Notes: a model not told the origin generated them from the letters alone. 64,000 bases of DNA from Bacillus sp. CHD6a (GCF_001293645.1 NZ_LBMD01000006.1:209294-273293), one strand, 5' to 3'. Shown: positions 45,180-54,788, counted from the first letter of the stretch. Numbers and translations: made by a program.

Positions 45180-45921
45180 TACTTCTTTTGTATTTGTATC
45201 CGCCCTGCTCCTAGGCTCCTTCTACAACGTAGTCGGCCTACGAATTCCAAAGGGTGAATCAATCGTAACACCAAGATCACATTGTACAAATTGCAAGACC
45301 ACATTGACGGGGCTAGATTTAGTTCCCGTCCTTTCATATGTTTTTCTTAAAGGGAGATGTCGGCACTGTCATAAGTCCGTGTCTCCTATTTATCCATTAT
45401 TCGAGCTATTAACGGCTGTGCTTTTTGTCCTCGCTCCTCTTTTAATGGGATGGACGTATGAACTGATTGTTGCTTGGACCTTCATTTCTATGTTGATTAT
45501 CATTGTCATATCAGACTTGCATTATATGATTATCCCAAACAAGATTTTACTTTTCTTTTTAGGACTTTTTATCATAGAACGTTTTTTCATTCCGTACCAA
45601 ACGATACCCGAGCATCTAATAGGAATGGCAGTTGGATTCATGATCCCCTTTTTGGTCGCCATCATCTCCAAAGGCGGTATGGGTGGAGGGGACGTTAAAT
45701 TATTTGCTGTACTAGGTTTTGTTTTAGGCTGGGAATTAGTAATACTTACATTCTTTCTTTCATCACTAATCGGCATGATTGCAGCACTAATTGGAATGCT
45801 GTTAGGAAAAGTGAAAAGAGGTGTCCCGTTTCCATTTGGGCCATCTATCGCCCTCGCTGCAATTATTACTTATTTTAAAGGGGAACAAATACTGAATTGG
45901 TATTTTACTTTACTCTTCTAG
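45166..45921 (+). CDS. pilD: Prepilin peptidase (leader peptidase/N-methyltransferase), PilD/ComC
   Basis: A 251-residue bitopic aspartyl protease that cleaves and N-methylates prepilins. The N-terminal cytoplasmic loop has two CxxC pairs (CTNC and CRHC), and the two catalytic aspartates lie in SDLHYMIIPN and GGGDVKLF. About seven membrane helices follow. It overlaps pilA by 14 bases. In B. subtilis the gene in this chromosomal position is comC, which processes competence pseudopilins, so this enzyme probably serves both the pilus and any ComG system elsewhere. Confidence 0.95.
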   Translation: MLLINTSFVFVSALLLGSFYNVVGLRIPKGESIVTPRSHCTNCKTTLTGLDLVPVLSYVFLKGRCRHCHKSVSPIYPLFELLTAVLFVLAPLLMGWTYELIVAWTFISMLIIIVISDLHYMIIPNKILLFFLGLFIIERFFIPYQTIPEHLIGMAVGFMIPFLVAIISKGGMGGGDVKLFAVLGFVLGWELVILTFFLSSLIGMIAALIGMLLGKVKRGVPFPFGPSIALAAIITYFKGEQILNWYFTLLF

Positions 45922-45950
45922 TAAATTATCTTACATAAGGAGCTTTCTGG

Positions 45951-46934
45951 ATGGAATTCTCGTTTCTGCAACCAAAGCAAAACAACTTCATAAATATTAT
46001 TATCCGTGACCATGTCATTCGAATGGTAGAGTTGAAGAGTTTGGATCCTCTCACCGTCAAACGCACAAATGAGCGTTTTTTGCCGCCTAATATCATTCGT
46101 GATGGGAAAATTGTCGATGAAAATGTTTTTCGTCTGATTTTAGAAGAATGTGTAGAGGATTGGGGACTTAAACGAAAGCATGTACGTTTTGTCGTGCCAG
46201 ATCAATATGTTGTCACACGAAAACTGACCATCCCGTCTAACATTATGGATGATGAAATAATTGGTCACTTGTATTTGGAGTTAGGTTCCACCATTCACTT
46301 ACCTTTTGAGGATCCAGTATTTGATGTGCATGTACTTCATCGTTCGGAAAAGACAGAACTTGTCCTTTTCGCTTCCCCAGAAGAAGTCGTCACTCAAATG
46401 TCCACTTTACTTGAAGAAAGTAAATTAAAACCAGCAGTGGCAGATGTTTCATCTCTCTGTCTGTACCGCCTCTATTATGAGTTCGGTCAACGAAATGAAC
46501 AGGATCACCTGTTAGTCGTTCATTTTGATGTAAGCTGTATTACGTTAAGCATCTTCGTCAACCATGTTCCTGTTTTTATGCGCACGGTTGCTTTTCCTCA
46601 GGACATGAAGGTTTGGGAAGTATCGGTTACCAATACGCAGCTGGAATGGGCAGGGGATATAGTTCAATTTAATGTCTTCTTAGAAGATTTTATTGTGGAA
46701 GTGGAGCGAATCATGAACTTCTTCCGTTACTCCTTAAATCAAGGAAATGAAGAAATCAAGCGTATTCTTCTTCATGGCGACCATCCAAATTTCCCATTAA
46801 TATTATCAAAACTCCGAGAAAAAATTTCTGTAAAAGTAGATACGTTTGAACAAGTTGTTTATACACAAGACCAAGATACGGTTGACCCGAAATACTATTA
46901 TTCTCTAGGGTTGGCATTAAAAGAGGTGCAATAA
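45951..46934 (+). CDS. pilM: Type IV pilus assembly protein PilM
   Basis: A 327-residue actin-like cytoplasmic protein that binds the N-terminal tail of PilN and links to the PilB/PilC motor. The ATPase-like fold is divergent: NNFINIIIRDHVIRMVELK at the start is the phosphate-1-like strand pair, and LLVVHFDVSCITLSIF corresponds to phosphate 2. Its ribosome binding site AAGGAG lies nine bases upstream. It abuts pilN by a one-base overlap (TAATG). Identification rests on order pilM-pilN-pilO and fold pattern. Confidence 0.88.
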   Translation: MEFSFLQPKQNNFINIIIRDHVIRMVELKSLDPLTVKRTNERFLPPNIIRDGKIVDENVFRLILEECVEDWGLKRKHVRFVVPDQYVVTRKLTIPSNIMDDEIIGHLYLELGSTIHLPFEDPVFDVHVLHRSEKTELVLFASPEEVVTQMSTLLEESKLKPAVADVSSLCLYRLYYEFGQRNEQDHLLVVHFDVSCITLSIFVNHVPVFMRTVAFPQDMKVWEVSVTNTQLEWAGDIVQFNVFLEDFIVEVERIMNFFRYSLNQGNEEIKRILLHGDHPNFPLILSKLREKISVKVDTFEQVVYTQDQDTVDPKYYYSLGLALKEVQ

Positions 46935-47578
46935 TGCTAGTTGATATCGACTTATTACCAAAGAGAAAATCACGAAATCTCACCACACCTCTTGTGTATG
47001 GCATTTGTGCCTTTTTCCTATTGTTTGTAGCAATCATTCTTTTTATTTTTTCTAATATGGTGAATAATGATGTGGAGACGGCGGAACAGGACCTTGAGAT
47101 GGTGCAGCAATTAAGGATTGCAAAAGAAGAGGCGATAAATACACCCCAAAATTCTTCTTCCGCAAAGCGTCTAGAAGATACAGTAGCATGGGCAGAAGAG
47201 TATCCTCTTGAAATGGTTCCAGTCATGCAGGACTTGATCAGATTGCTTCCAGAACGCGGGTTCATCCAAAGTTTTTCTTATGATGAAACTGGACTATTAA
47301 ACCTTTCTGTTCAATTTGACGAATCAAGAGATGCTGCGTACTTTCTCTATCATTTAAATGAATCACCTCAATATCATTCTATTGATCTTTCATCTATCTC
47401 TACTGTTGAGGTCGGGGATGAAGATTCGTTAGATGTCCTTCCAAGGTATGTTGGTCAATACACGCTTGGTTTTGACAGAACTGCATTTCAGACAATGGAT
47501 CAGTTAGAAGAAGAAGGTACAGATGATGGCACGGAAACTGATACAGAATCGGACGAGGACGGGGGCGAGGATCTATGA
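46934..47578 (+). CDS. pilN: Type IV pilus assembly protein PilN
   Basis: A 214-residue single-pass membrane protein. The N-terminus MLVDIDLLPKRKSR is the PilN motif (INLLP type) bound by PilM, followed by a membrane helix (about 20-44), a coiled coil and a periplasm-side equivalent ferredoxin-like domain outside the membrane. The C-terminal tail is strongly acidic (Glu/Asp/Thr-rich). It overlaps pilM by one base and pilO by four. Confidence 0.87.
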   Translation: MLVDIDLLPKRKSRNLTTPLVYGICAFFLLFVAIILFIFSNMVNNDVETAEQDLEMVQQLRIAKEEAINTPQNSSSAKRLEDTVAWAEEYPLEMVPVMQDLIRLLPERGFIQSFSYDETGLLNLSVQFDESRDAAYFLYHLNESPQYHSIDLSSISTVEVGDEDSLDVLPRYVGQYTLGFDRTAFQTMDQLEEEGTDDGTETDTESDEDGGEDL

Positions 47579-48285
47579 TGATTGAGTTAGAGCGCAAACA
47601 TTATATTCTTCTTAGCTCCTGTGTTCTCCTTATTGTATTAGGAATTGCAGGCTTCTATTATTTATCCTATGCACCAAAGGAAGTTCGTGCTGAACAAATT
47701 CAACAGGAAAAAGCAATTGAAGAGCAGCTTATTCAAGTACTAGAACAACAAGAAGAAACTGCACAGGTAAATGGTAGTACAACAGTTGAACTGCAACGTA
47801 AAATTCCTGTGACTCCTTTTCTGGAACAACTCATTTTGGAACTAGAAAAAGCAGAAGTGTTATCTGACAGCACCATTGTAAATATGTCTTTTGGAGAAGC
47901 GGAATTTGTACCTGCTTCTACAACTTTGGAAGAATATGAGACGATGCATGATGAAGAAGTTGAGACAGTAGAAGAAGAAGCGTATCTTCCGGAAGGATTG
48001 AAAAAAGTAACAGTCAATTTGTCCGTCGAATCGGAAGTATATGAGGATCTGTCCACCTTTCTTAGTTCACTAGAGAGTTTAACTAGAATTACTCAGATAG
48101 AATCGGTTAATTTCACTGGTCAGCCGGAGGTCACATCAACAGAGCAAGAACTGCAACCATTAACTTATTCTGTGACGCTTTCAGCTTTTTATCATCCAGA
48201 GTTGGAAGATTTAATCGAGGAACTTCCTCCTTTGTCCGTCCCAGAACCTGCTAATAGAATTAATCCATTTATCGACAATGATTAA
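47575..48285 (+). CDS. pilO: Type IV pilus assembly protein PilO
   Basis: A 236-residue protein with a short cytoplasmic N-terminus, a membrane helix (about 8-26), a glutamine/glutamate-rich coiled coil (about 35-60) and an extracytoplasmic domain. It is inferred as PilO from the layout and its place after pilN, with which it should form a heterodimer. There is no pilP or pilQ, as expected in a monoderm lacking an outer membrane. A terminator after it ends the operon. Confidence 0.82.
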   Translation: MMIELERKHYILLSSCVLLIVLGIAGFYYLSYAPKEVRAEQIQQEKAIEEQLIQVLEQQEETAQVNGSTTVELQRKIPVTPFLEQLILELEKAEVLSDSTIVNMSFGEAEFVPASTTLEEYETMHDEEVETVEEEAYLPEGLKKVTVNLSVESEVYEDLSTFLSSLESLTRITQIESVNFTGQPEVTSTEQELQPLTYSVTLSAFYHPELEDLIEELPPLSVPEPANRINPFIDND

Positions 48286-48346
48286 ATTATTTCCGTGGAA
48301 ATGGTCGAAATAGTTAGTCCGTCAAAGAAAGTGTCGGAAAAGAATT

Positions 48347-48380
48347 AGGACAAGACGACAAAAGTCTTGTTCTTTTTTTT
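48347..48380 (+). terminator. Terminator of the pil operon
   Basis: Stem GGACAAGAC/GTCTTGTTC with a seven-base loop followed by a T8 run. Confidence 0.88.
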
Positions 48381-48450
48381 ATGGCCTATGATAGGATGAA
48401 ACAAATCTGATCAAGACAAAAATTGTCAAATGTACACGGAGGTGGGAAAA

Positions 48451-49572
48451 GTGGACAATCACCAGGTGAAAATAAAAATTAATGGGAAAGAAAACTCGTA
48501 TGGCTATGGTAAAAAGAAGAAAAAACACAATAAGGAAAAAGTTCAGACACAGCAAAAGGATGTTCCGGTAAAAGATAATCTCCCTGAAGAGGAAAAGCCA
48601 ATTATCATAGTTGATGAAACTGCAGCCGCAGCGGAAAAAAAAGAGGAAGAATTCGAGTGGGTCCTTCCAGAAGAAACACCAGCGAAACCGAAAAATAACA
48701 GTAAAGATTCTTCAACTAAGCCCTCTTATATTGAAGATCTCCGTCAGCTAAACAAGGAAAAAGGAAAAGGATCAAAAGTGCGGCCAGCCCCGTTTGGAAA
48801 AAAGAAAAAATTAGTCCCTCCATCTTTCTCTAAACAATTATTAGTTTCCATAGGAATGGCAATCGGAATTGGAACCTGTCTCGGTTTTCTCATTCTAGGA
48901 GTCATGAACATGTCAGAATCACCGGGGAACCCTTCTGTGCCTACATCTGCCCCGGCCCCAACAGGTTCAAAGGAATCAACAGACACTCCAGCAGCTGCAA
49001 ATGGAGATGGCAGTGCAACCATTCCTGCTCAAAATATATCGGTTCTTCAAGCAGGTGCTTTTTCCACACAGGATGGTGCAAAGGCGGAAATGGACAGACT
49101 GAAAGCTGCTGGTTTACCTGCAGTTGCTGTCGGGTCTGAACCAACTTTTGTTTTAATGGCGGTAGGTCATAGTGTAGATGGAATGAAACAGATTGCAACT
49201 GGAGTGCTTGATAAAGGCTTTGAACCTTTCGCGAAAGAAATGACCATATCAGAAAAAACATTTGATTCCCTTACGCCACAAGATACGCAGTTATTGCAGG
49301 AGGGACAAGTACTGTATAATCAGTTAACGGTGGCGACTGCACTTTTAATACAAGGTGGTTCTCTAGACAACGCAACAGCAGAAAGTCTAAATGCTTCCTT
49401 TGAAAAAGTAGCAGCCATTAAAGATGCTGAACTATCAGAAGCAACTAAAGGATGGAAAACATCCCTTGACGGAGCCTACCAAGACCTAAAATCCTACCAA
49501 GATTCTAAAAATGCCCAAACCTTATGGGGTGCCCAACAAAAACTTTTAGATGCCACGGCATTTTTGTATTAG
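48451..49572 (+). CDS. spoIIB: SpoIIB-like SPOR-domain sporulation septum protein
   Basis: The start is GTG 48451, seven bases after GGAGGTG; the upstream ATG at 48430 precedes that site. The 373-residue protein has a lysine-rich cytoplasmic N-terminus, one membrane helix (about 131-153, VSIGMAIGIGTCLGFLILG), a linker, and an extracytoplasmic SPOR domain (about 193-268, SVLQAGAFSTQDGAKAEMDR) that binds denuded septal peptidoglycan. The position between the prepilin peptidase and maf matches spoIIB of B. subtilis, which helps dissolve septal wall during engulfment. Confidence 0.87.
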   Translation: MDNHQVKIKINGKENSYGYGKKKKKHNKEKVQTQQKDVPVKDNLPEEEKPIIIVDETAAAAEKKEEEFEWVLPEETPAKPKNNSKDSSTKPSYIEDLRQLNKEKGKGSKVRPAPFGKKKKLVPPSFSKQLLVSIGMAIGIGTCLGFLILGVMNMSESPGNPSVPTSAPAPTGSKESTDTPAAANGDGSATIPAQNISVLQAGAFSTQDGAKAEMDRLKAAGLPAVAVGSEPTFVLMAVGHSVDGMKQIATGVLDKGFEPFAKEMTISEKTFDSLTPQDTQLLQEGQVLYNQLTVATALLIQGGSLDNATAESLNASFEKVAAIKDAELSEATKGWKTSLDGAYQDLKSYQDSKNAQTLWGAQQKLLDATAFLY

Positions 49573-49580
49573 AGGATAAG

Positions 49581-49665
49581 TGGATTGGAGCGAATGTCAC
49601 TTGACTCCTGCGGGAGGAGGCTTCCGGACCGACCGCGGAAAACAAGTGACTGTAACGGGAAGTAA
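49581..49665 (+). repeat. Copy 8 of the ~125-bp repeat, middle deleted
   Basis: GTGGATTGGAGCG, then GACTCCTGCGGGAGGAGGCTT with the central palindrome missing, then GACCGCGGAAAACAAGTGAC. The outer arms TCACTTGA and AAGTGA remain complementary. Confidence 0.65.
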
Positions 49666-49682
49666 CGTGTAACGTATAACGA

Positions 49683-49716
49683 AAGCCTCAAAACCAAATT
49701 TTGAGGCTTTTTTTCT
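49683..49716 (+). terminator. Terminator after spoIIB
   Basis: Stem AAGCCTCAAAA/TTTTGAGGCTT with a short loop and T7. Confidence 0.88.
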
Positions 49717-49832
49717 GCTCAAAAAACAATCTTTCTAAAACGCCATAAGATATTTGTTCCAACGACTTTCTTTGTGTTAGGATTAACCTGTATCTCTCAA
49801 AATTTCTAACTATTTGCGGAAGGTGATAAAAC

Positions 49833-50390
49833 ATGAAACCTCTTATTTTAGCCTCAGGTTCCCCCAGAAGAAAGGAACTTCTCCAACAAGTACATCTCCC
49901 ATTTAAAGTAAAGGTTAGCAATATTGAAGAAACTTTTGACCCAGAACTAACACCAGAAGAAATCGCCACTACTCTTGCTTATCAAAAAGCCCAAAGTGTG
50001 TTCCAAGAAAATCAAGAAGCGGTTGTGATAGGCTCTGATACGATTGTCGTCCTGGGCGATAAAGTTCTTGGAAAACCAGAAGATGAAGAAGAAGCAAGAG
50101 CTACGTTAAGAACATTAAGTGGAAACACTCACTATGTCATCAGTGGAGTGGCTATTCTCAGTAAGGAAAAAGAGCTAACTTTTTATGAAAAGACATCGGT
50201 TACGTTTTGGGAACTGACGGATGAGGATATAAACTTCTACATTCAATCAGGAGAACCGATGGATAAGGCAGGTTCTTATGGTATTCAAGAAGTAGGAGCT
50301 CTTTTTGTAAAAGAAATTAAAGGAGATTACTTTTCTATTGTGGGGCTTCCGCTTTCAAGAACGGTTCGTGAATTGAAAAGTTTTCGGTAA
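49833..50390 (+). CDS. maf: Maf nucleotide pyrophosphatase
   Basis: A 185-residue house-cleaning pyrophosphatase of the Maf/HAM1 superfamily, acting on dTTP/UTP and modified nucleotides; in B. subtilis overexpression affects septum formation. The substrate loop is ASGSPRRKELL (7-17) and the catalytic aspartate is D69 in VIGSDTIVV. The ribosome binding site GGAAGGTGA precedes the ATG. maf lies at the head of the conserved maf-radC-mreBCD-minCD block. Confidence 0.96.
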   Translation: MKPLILASGSPRRKELLQQVHLPFKVKVSNIEETFDPELTPEEIATTLAYQKAQSVFQENQEAVVIGSDTIVVLGDKVLGKPEDEEEARATLRTLSGNTHYVISGVAILSKEKELTFYEKTSVTFWELTDEDINFYIQSGEPMDKAGSYGIQEVGALFVKEIKGDYFSIVGLPLSRTVRELKSFR

Positions 50391-50435
50391 AATGAACGTA
50401 GCATGACCCTCCATTTACTTAAGGAGGAAAATGTA

Positions 50436-51134
50436 TTGGAATCCACTAAATCCACAGCACTGATGATTAAAGACTACCCTGAAGATCAACGTCCAAGAGA
50501 GAGAATGATGCAGGATGGCCCCAAAAGTCTGTCTAATCATGAGCTACTGGCAATTCTGCTTCGTACAGGATCCAAAGAGGAATCGGTTCTGCAGCTTGCA
50601 AACAAGTTGTTAGTGAACTTTGAAGGACTTCGATTGTTAAAGGATGCATCTATGGAAGAGATTACGGACACAAAAGGGATCGGGAAAGTAAAGGCTGTCC
50701 AATTAATGGCTGCCGTGGAGCTTGGGAGAAGAATTCACCGGCTGCAATATGAGGACAGGTATGTCATCCGGTCGCCTGAAGATGCAGCGAATTTTGTCAT
50801 GGAGGATATGCGCTTTTTATCACAAGAGCATTTTGTCTGCCTTTACTTGAATACTAAAAATCAAGTTCTACACCAGCAAACTGTCTTTATTGGAAGTTTG
50901 AATGCGAGCATCGTACATCCACGCGAGGTGTTCAAGGAGGCTTTTAGGCGTTCAGCAGCATCCTTCATTTGTATCCATAATCACCCTTCCGGTGACCCCG
51001 CTCCAAGTCGTGAAGACATAGATGTGACGAAACGACTCAGCGAATGCGGAAAGCTTATTGGCATAGAGCTTTTGGACCATTTAATCATTGGGGATCAGAA
51101 ATTCATCAGTTTGAAAGAAAAAGGCTATGTGTAA
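50436..51134 (+). CDS. radC: RadC family JAMM/MPN+ protein
   Basis: I choose TTG 50436, eight bases after AAGGAGG; the upstream ATG 50403 lacks a site. The 232-residue protein has an N-terminal helix-hairpin-helix (ITDTKGIGKVKAVQLMAA) and a C-terminal JAMM domain with HNHPSGDPAPSREDID (H181, H183, D194 as zinc ligands). Despite its name a DNA repair role is not supported in other bacteria; function remains unclear. The position upstream of mreB is conserved. Confidence 0.95.
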   Translation: MESTKSTALMIKDYPEDQRPRERMMQDGPKSLSNHELLAILLRTGSKEESVLQLANKLLVNFEGLRLLKDASMEEITDTKGIGKVKAVQLMAAVELGRRIHRLQYEDRYVIRSPEDAANFVMEDMRFLSQEHFVCLYLNTKNQVLHQQTVFIGSLNASIVHPREVFKEAFRRSAASFICIHNHPSGDPAPSREDIDVTKRLSECGKLIGIELLDHLIIGDQKFISLKEKGYV

Positions 51135-51327
51135 GTACTATGCTTTTTTCATATCCTACGCTATAATATTACTCATGAGTTTGGAAGGACAACCTTCTTA
51201 ATCCATCAAATTTCTACAATAAACGTTATCCACATGTTAATGAAAATATATGGGCATGCTTCGTCCTTTTTATCACTTTTCATTTACCACTATTACGCAT
51301 TAGTATCAGAAAGGGAGATACACTTAT

Positions 51328-52344
51328 ATGTTTGGAACGAGAGATCTTGGTATTGACTTGGGAACAGCCAATACATTAGTTTTTATTAAAGGAAAAGGAA
51401 TTGTTGTGCGTGAGCCGTCGGTAGTGGCGCTGCAAACCGACACACGCTCCATTGTTGCTGTCGGAAACGACGCAAAGAACATGATTGGTCGTACGCCGGG
51501 GAATGTTGTCGCATTGCGTCCGATGAAAGACGGAGTTATTGCAGACTACGAAACAACGGCAACGATGATGAAATACTATATTAAACAAGCGTTAAAAAAT
51601 AAAAGCTCCTTCTCTCGCAAGCCATATGTGATGGTATGTGTACCATCCGGAATCACGGCTGTAGAGGAAAGAGCGGTAATTGATGCCACTCGCCAAGCTG
51701 GCGCTCGTGACGCGTACCCAATTGAAGAGCCGTTTGCAGCTGCAATTGGTGCGAATCTTCCGGTTTGGGAACCGACAGGAAGCATGGTGGTGGATATTGG
51801 TGGCGGCACAACAGAAGTGGCCATCATTTCTCTTGGTGGAATTGTTACCAGCCAGTCCATTCGTGTTGCTGGAGATGAAATGGATGATGCAATCATCGCG
51901 TATATCCGCAAAAATTATAACCTGATGATCGGGGAGCGTACAGCGGAAGCATTGAAGCTTGAAGTTGGTTCTGCAGGAGATCCAGAAGGCATTGAACCAA
52001 TGGATATCCGTGGCCGTGATCTATTGACAGGTCTACCTAAAACGGTAGAAATCACTGCTAAAGAAGTGGGAGAAGCGTTAAAAGACACAGTAACTGCTAT
52101 CGTTGATTCTGTAAAAGCGACATTAGAGCGCACTCCACCAGAATTAGCTTCTGATATTATGGACCGTGGAATCGTTCTTACCGGTGGCGGAGCCCTACTT
52201 CGCAACTTGGATAAAGTAATCAGTGAAGAAACGAAAATGCCGGTTATCATTGCTGAAAACCCGTTGGATTGTGTTGCCATTGGAACAGGGAAAGCATTAG
52301 ATTATATTGATGAGTTTAAAAAGAAATCAAGAGATTATCGCTAA
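51328..52344 (+). CDS. mreB: Rod shape-determining protein MreB
   Basis: A 338-residue bacterial actin that forms membrane-bound filaments guiding the elongasome. Actin-fold motifs are visible: phosphate 1 [13 protein letters not shown] near the N-terminus, phosphate 2 [18 protein letters not shown] (about 153-170) and the adenosine motif [15 protein letters not shown]. The ribosome binding site GGGAGAT lies nine bases before the ATG. A 190-base gap from radC includes a TATAAT at 51162 that may serve as promoter. First gene of mreBCD. Confidence 0.98.
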   Translation: MFGTRDLGIDLGTANTLVFIKGKGIVVREPSVVALQTDTRSIVAVGNDAKNMIGRTPGNVVALRPMKDGVIADYETTATMMKYYIKQALKNKSSFSRKPYVMVCVPSGITAVEERAVIDATRQAGARDAYPIEEPFAAAIGANLPVWEPTGSMVVDIGGGTTEVAIISLGGIVTSQSIRVAGDEMDDAIIAYIRKNYNLMIGERTAEALKLEVGSAGDPEGIEPMDIRGRDLLTGLPKTVEITAKEVGEALKDTVTAIVDSVKATLERTPPELASDIMDRGIVLTGGGALLRNLDKVISEETKMPVIIAENPLDCVAIGTGKALDYIDEFKKKSRDYR

Positions 52345-52358
52345 GTAGGTGTTAAGTC

Positions 52359-53252
52359 ATGCCACAATTTTTCCTCAATAAAAGGTTGATTATTTTGTTG
52401 GTGAGCTTAATTTTTCTGGTGGCATTGATTGGTTTCTCTTTAAAAGAACGGGACGATTTGACATGGCCTGAACAGTTTGTGAAAGACACGACAGGTTTTG
52501 TCCAATCTATCTTTTATAGGCCCGCACATGTTGTCGCGGGTTTCTTTGATAATATAGGATATCTAAAGGATACGTATGAAGAGAATAAAGTGCTGCGTGC
52601 TAGACTAGAAGAATATGCTCTCTTAGAAACGAAAGTCCAAAAGCTAGAACAAGAAAATGAAGAAATTCGCGAAGTGATCGGCGAGCTTGATTCACTAAGC
52701 GACTATGAACCAAAACCAGCCACAGTGATTGGCAGAAATCCAGATCAATGGGTCGAACAAATTACTCTGAATAAGGGTAAGCAAAATGGTGTGGAGAAAG
52801 ATATGGCCGTTATCACATCAGGCGGCTTAATTGGTAAAATTAAGCAGGCCAATGCTTTTACTTCCACTGTACAATTGTTGAGTTCATTGGATCCTAAGAA
52901 TCGAATCTCTGCCTACATACAGGGAGAAGAGGACATCTTCGGATTGATTGAAGGATATGATGAAGAAAAAGGTGCCTTGCTGTTAAAAAGAATTCCTCAC
53001 CAAGCAAAAGTAAAAGAAGGGGAGAGCGTCCTATCCTCTGGCCTTGGTGGTGTATTCCCAGAAGGATTAATGATTGGGGAAGTAACGGAAGTAGTGGCAG
53101 ATGAGTATGGATTAACGCAAATGGCCTATGTAAAACCTGCTGCTGATTTCTATGACATCAACCAAGTAATGATCGTTAAACGAACACTAATATCAGGTGA
53201 TGAACCAGTCGAATCAGAAGAAGAAGCAACTGAAGAGGGGGGCTCTGAGTGA
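52359..53252 (+). CDS. mreC: Rod shape-determining protein MreC
   Basis: A 297-residue bitopic membrane protein linking MreB to the RodA/PBP2-type synthases. It has a membrane helix (about 8-25), a coiled coil (about 68-105, with VQKLEQENEEIREVIGEL) and two beta-barrel domains outside the membrane (about 115-275). The tail is acidic (Glu/Thr/Gly). It overlaps mreD by four bases (GTGA) and follows mreB by 14 bases. Confidence 0.96.
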   Translation: MPQFFLNKRLIILLVSLIFLVALIGFSLKERDDLTWPEQFVKDTTGFVQSIFYRPAHVVAGFFDNIGYLKDTYEENKVLRARLEEYALLETKVQKLEQENEEIREVIGELDSLSDYEPKPATVIGRNPDQWVEQITLNKGKQNGVEKDMAVITSGGLIGKIKQANAFTSTVQLLSSLDPKNRISAYIQGEEDIFGLIEGYDEEKGALLLKRIPHQAKVKEGESVLSSGLGGVFPEGLMIGEVTEVVADEYGLTQMAYVKPAADFYDINQVMIVKRTLISGDEPVESEEEATEEGGSE

Positions 53253-53773
53253 GAAAATACGTCTTACCAGCCCTGCTTCTTTTCTTGTTTATCCTAGAAA
53301 GTATGAGTGTCGACTTCTTTGGCCTGCACAGTTTTCATGAAGAATGGATTATAGTGCCAAGGTTTATGCTGATTGTCATTGTTTTATGTGCCATTTACAC
53401 AAGCCCATATGTCGGTTTAATTTGCGCGATGCTCTTTGGCTTTTTGTACGATGTAGTGTACACAGAAATTTTAGGTGTGTATCTGTTTGCATTCGGAATA
53501 TCCGTCTATATCGTGTCTAGTATCTTACGATTTGTGAATACTAACTATTTGATCTCTTTCTTAATGGTGCTAGTGTCCATCTCTATTACAGAGCATCTCG
53601 TATTTGGCATTCACTCTCTAATTGGAACCACCGAACTGACACATTCCGACTTTCTTTCCATTCGCATGGTACCAACACTCATCTTCAATGCCAGCATCGC
53701 TTTACTACTGCTCTTCCCAATCAAACTGTTCATGGAACGCCTGGCAATCGAGCAGAAAGATGAGTTGACTTAA
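53249..53773 (+). CDS. mreD: Rod shape-determining protein MreD
   Basis: A 174-residue integral membrane protein with five or six helices, partner of MreC in the elongation complex. The start is GTG, overlapping the mreC stop. Conserved MreD features include PRFMLIVIVLCAIY and LLCAMLFGFLYDVVYTE-like stretch GLICAMLFGFLYDVVY. No terminator follows at once; a repeat copy and then a terminator separate it from minC. Confidence 0.94.
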   Translation: MRKYVLPALLLFLFILESMSVDFFGLHSFHEEWIIVPRFMLIVIVLCAIYTSPYVGLICAMLFGFLYDVVYTEILGVYLFAFGISVYIVSSILRFVNTNYLISFLMVLVSISITEHLVFGIHSLIGTTELTHSDFLSIRMVPTLIFNASIALLLLFPIKLFMERLAIEQKDELT

Positions 53774-53816
53774 AAGGAAATATAGAAAAGTTGATTAATA
53801 AATTGGATTTCTAGCT

Positions 53817-53940
53817 GTTGATTGGAACGGAAGGCTGAGACTCCTGCGGGGGAGTAGCGACAATGTTGAGACCCCGCAGCGAAGCGAGGAGGCTCAAGGT
53901 TGCCCCGCGGAAAGCGAAGCCTGGCGTGGAAATCACAGCG
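53817..53940 (+). repeat. Copy 9 of the ~125-bp repeat, complete
   Basis: CTGTTGATTGGAACGG at the left, GGAAATCACAG at the right, with GACTCCTGCGGGGGAGTAGCG, GAGACCCCGCAGCGAAGCG and GAGGAGGCTCAAGG inside. It lies between mreD and minC, the only large gap in that block. Confidence 0.85.
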
Positions 53941-53967
53941 GCGTTTAAACAATTCTAAAATTTATAT

Positions 53968-54001
53968 AAGCCCAATCCCTACCAAAAGGGACGGGCTTTT
54001 C
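53968..54001 (+). terminator. Terminator between mreD and minC
   Basis: AAGCCC(A)ATCCCT and AGGGACGGGCTT pair with a short loop, then TTT. It separates mreBCD from minCD transcription. Confidence 0.7.
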
Positions 54002-54101
54002 CATTACATACTAATTCTAGCAATCTTTTTTTATTTTATAAGAATAGGAAAAAGGAAATAGAAGGACAATGTCGAATTATATACTTGTTGAGGTGAACGT
54101 C

Positions 54102-54788
54102 GTGAATAGACAAAAACAACAGTATGTAACCATTAAGGGCACAAAAGAGGGCCTAACTCTGCATCTCGATGATACATGCTCATTTCAAGAACTTTTAGCT
54201 GAAATAGAAGCAAAACTAACGTCGAATAGCAATCCAGACGAAACCCCGCTCCTTGGAGTACGTTTAAAAGTAGGGAATCGTTTTCTAACTAATAAGCAAC
54301 AAGAAAAACTGCGAGATGTCATACGAAGCAAGAAAAATTTTATCGTAGAAGAAATCGAAAGCAATGTCGTCACAAAAGAACAGGCCATTCAGTGGAAAAA
54401 GGAATCAGAAATTGTTCCCGTTGCACGGATGATCCGTTCTGGACAAGTCCTTGAGGTAGAGGGAGACCTTCTCCTCATTGGTGATGTGAATCCCGGTGGG
54501 ACAGTGAAGGCGGGCGGCAATATCTTTATTCTTGGCGCATTACGAGGTAGCGCGTATGCAGGACTTCAAGGAAAAAAAGATGCTGTCATTGCAGCGAGCC
54601 TTATGAAACCAACCTTGCTTTCAATAGATAACACGATAAACCGCGCTCCAGATTTAAGTGAGCAACTAGAAGGAAGCAGTGAAATGGAGTGCGCCTATAT
54701 AAATGATCAAGATCAAATTGTCATAGACCGCTTACAATTGCTTTCACAACTAAGACCGATGTTAACACGGCTTGAAAGGAGAATGTAA
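54102..54788 (+). CDS. minC: Septum site-determining protein MinC
   Basis: An FtsZ antagonist that blocks polar division. The start is GTG 54102 with GAGGTGA just upstream, giving [20 protein letters not shown], the B. subtilis MinC start; the ATG 54069 is too close to its GAAGGA. The 228-residue protein has the N-terminal FtsZ-binding domain (1-105) and a C-terminal right-handed beta-helix (about 120-228) with [20 protein letters not shown] for dimerisation and MinD binding. minD follows three bases later. Confidence 0.97.
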   Translation: MNRQKQQYVTIKGTKEGLTLHLDDTCSFQELLAEIEAKLTSNSNPDETPLLGVRLKVGNRFLTNKQQEKLRDVIRSKKNFIVEEIESNVVTKEQAIQWKKESEIVPVARMIRSGQVLEVEGDLLLIGDVNPGGTVKAGGNIFILGALRGSAYAGLQGKKDAVIAASLMKPTLLSIDNTINRAPDLSEQLEGSSEMECAYINDQDQIVIDRLQLLSQLRPMLTRLERRM

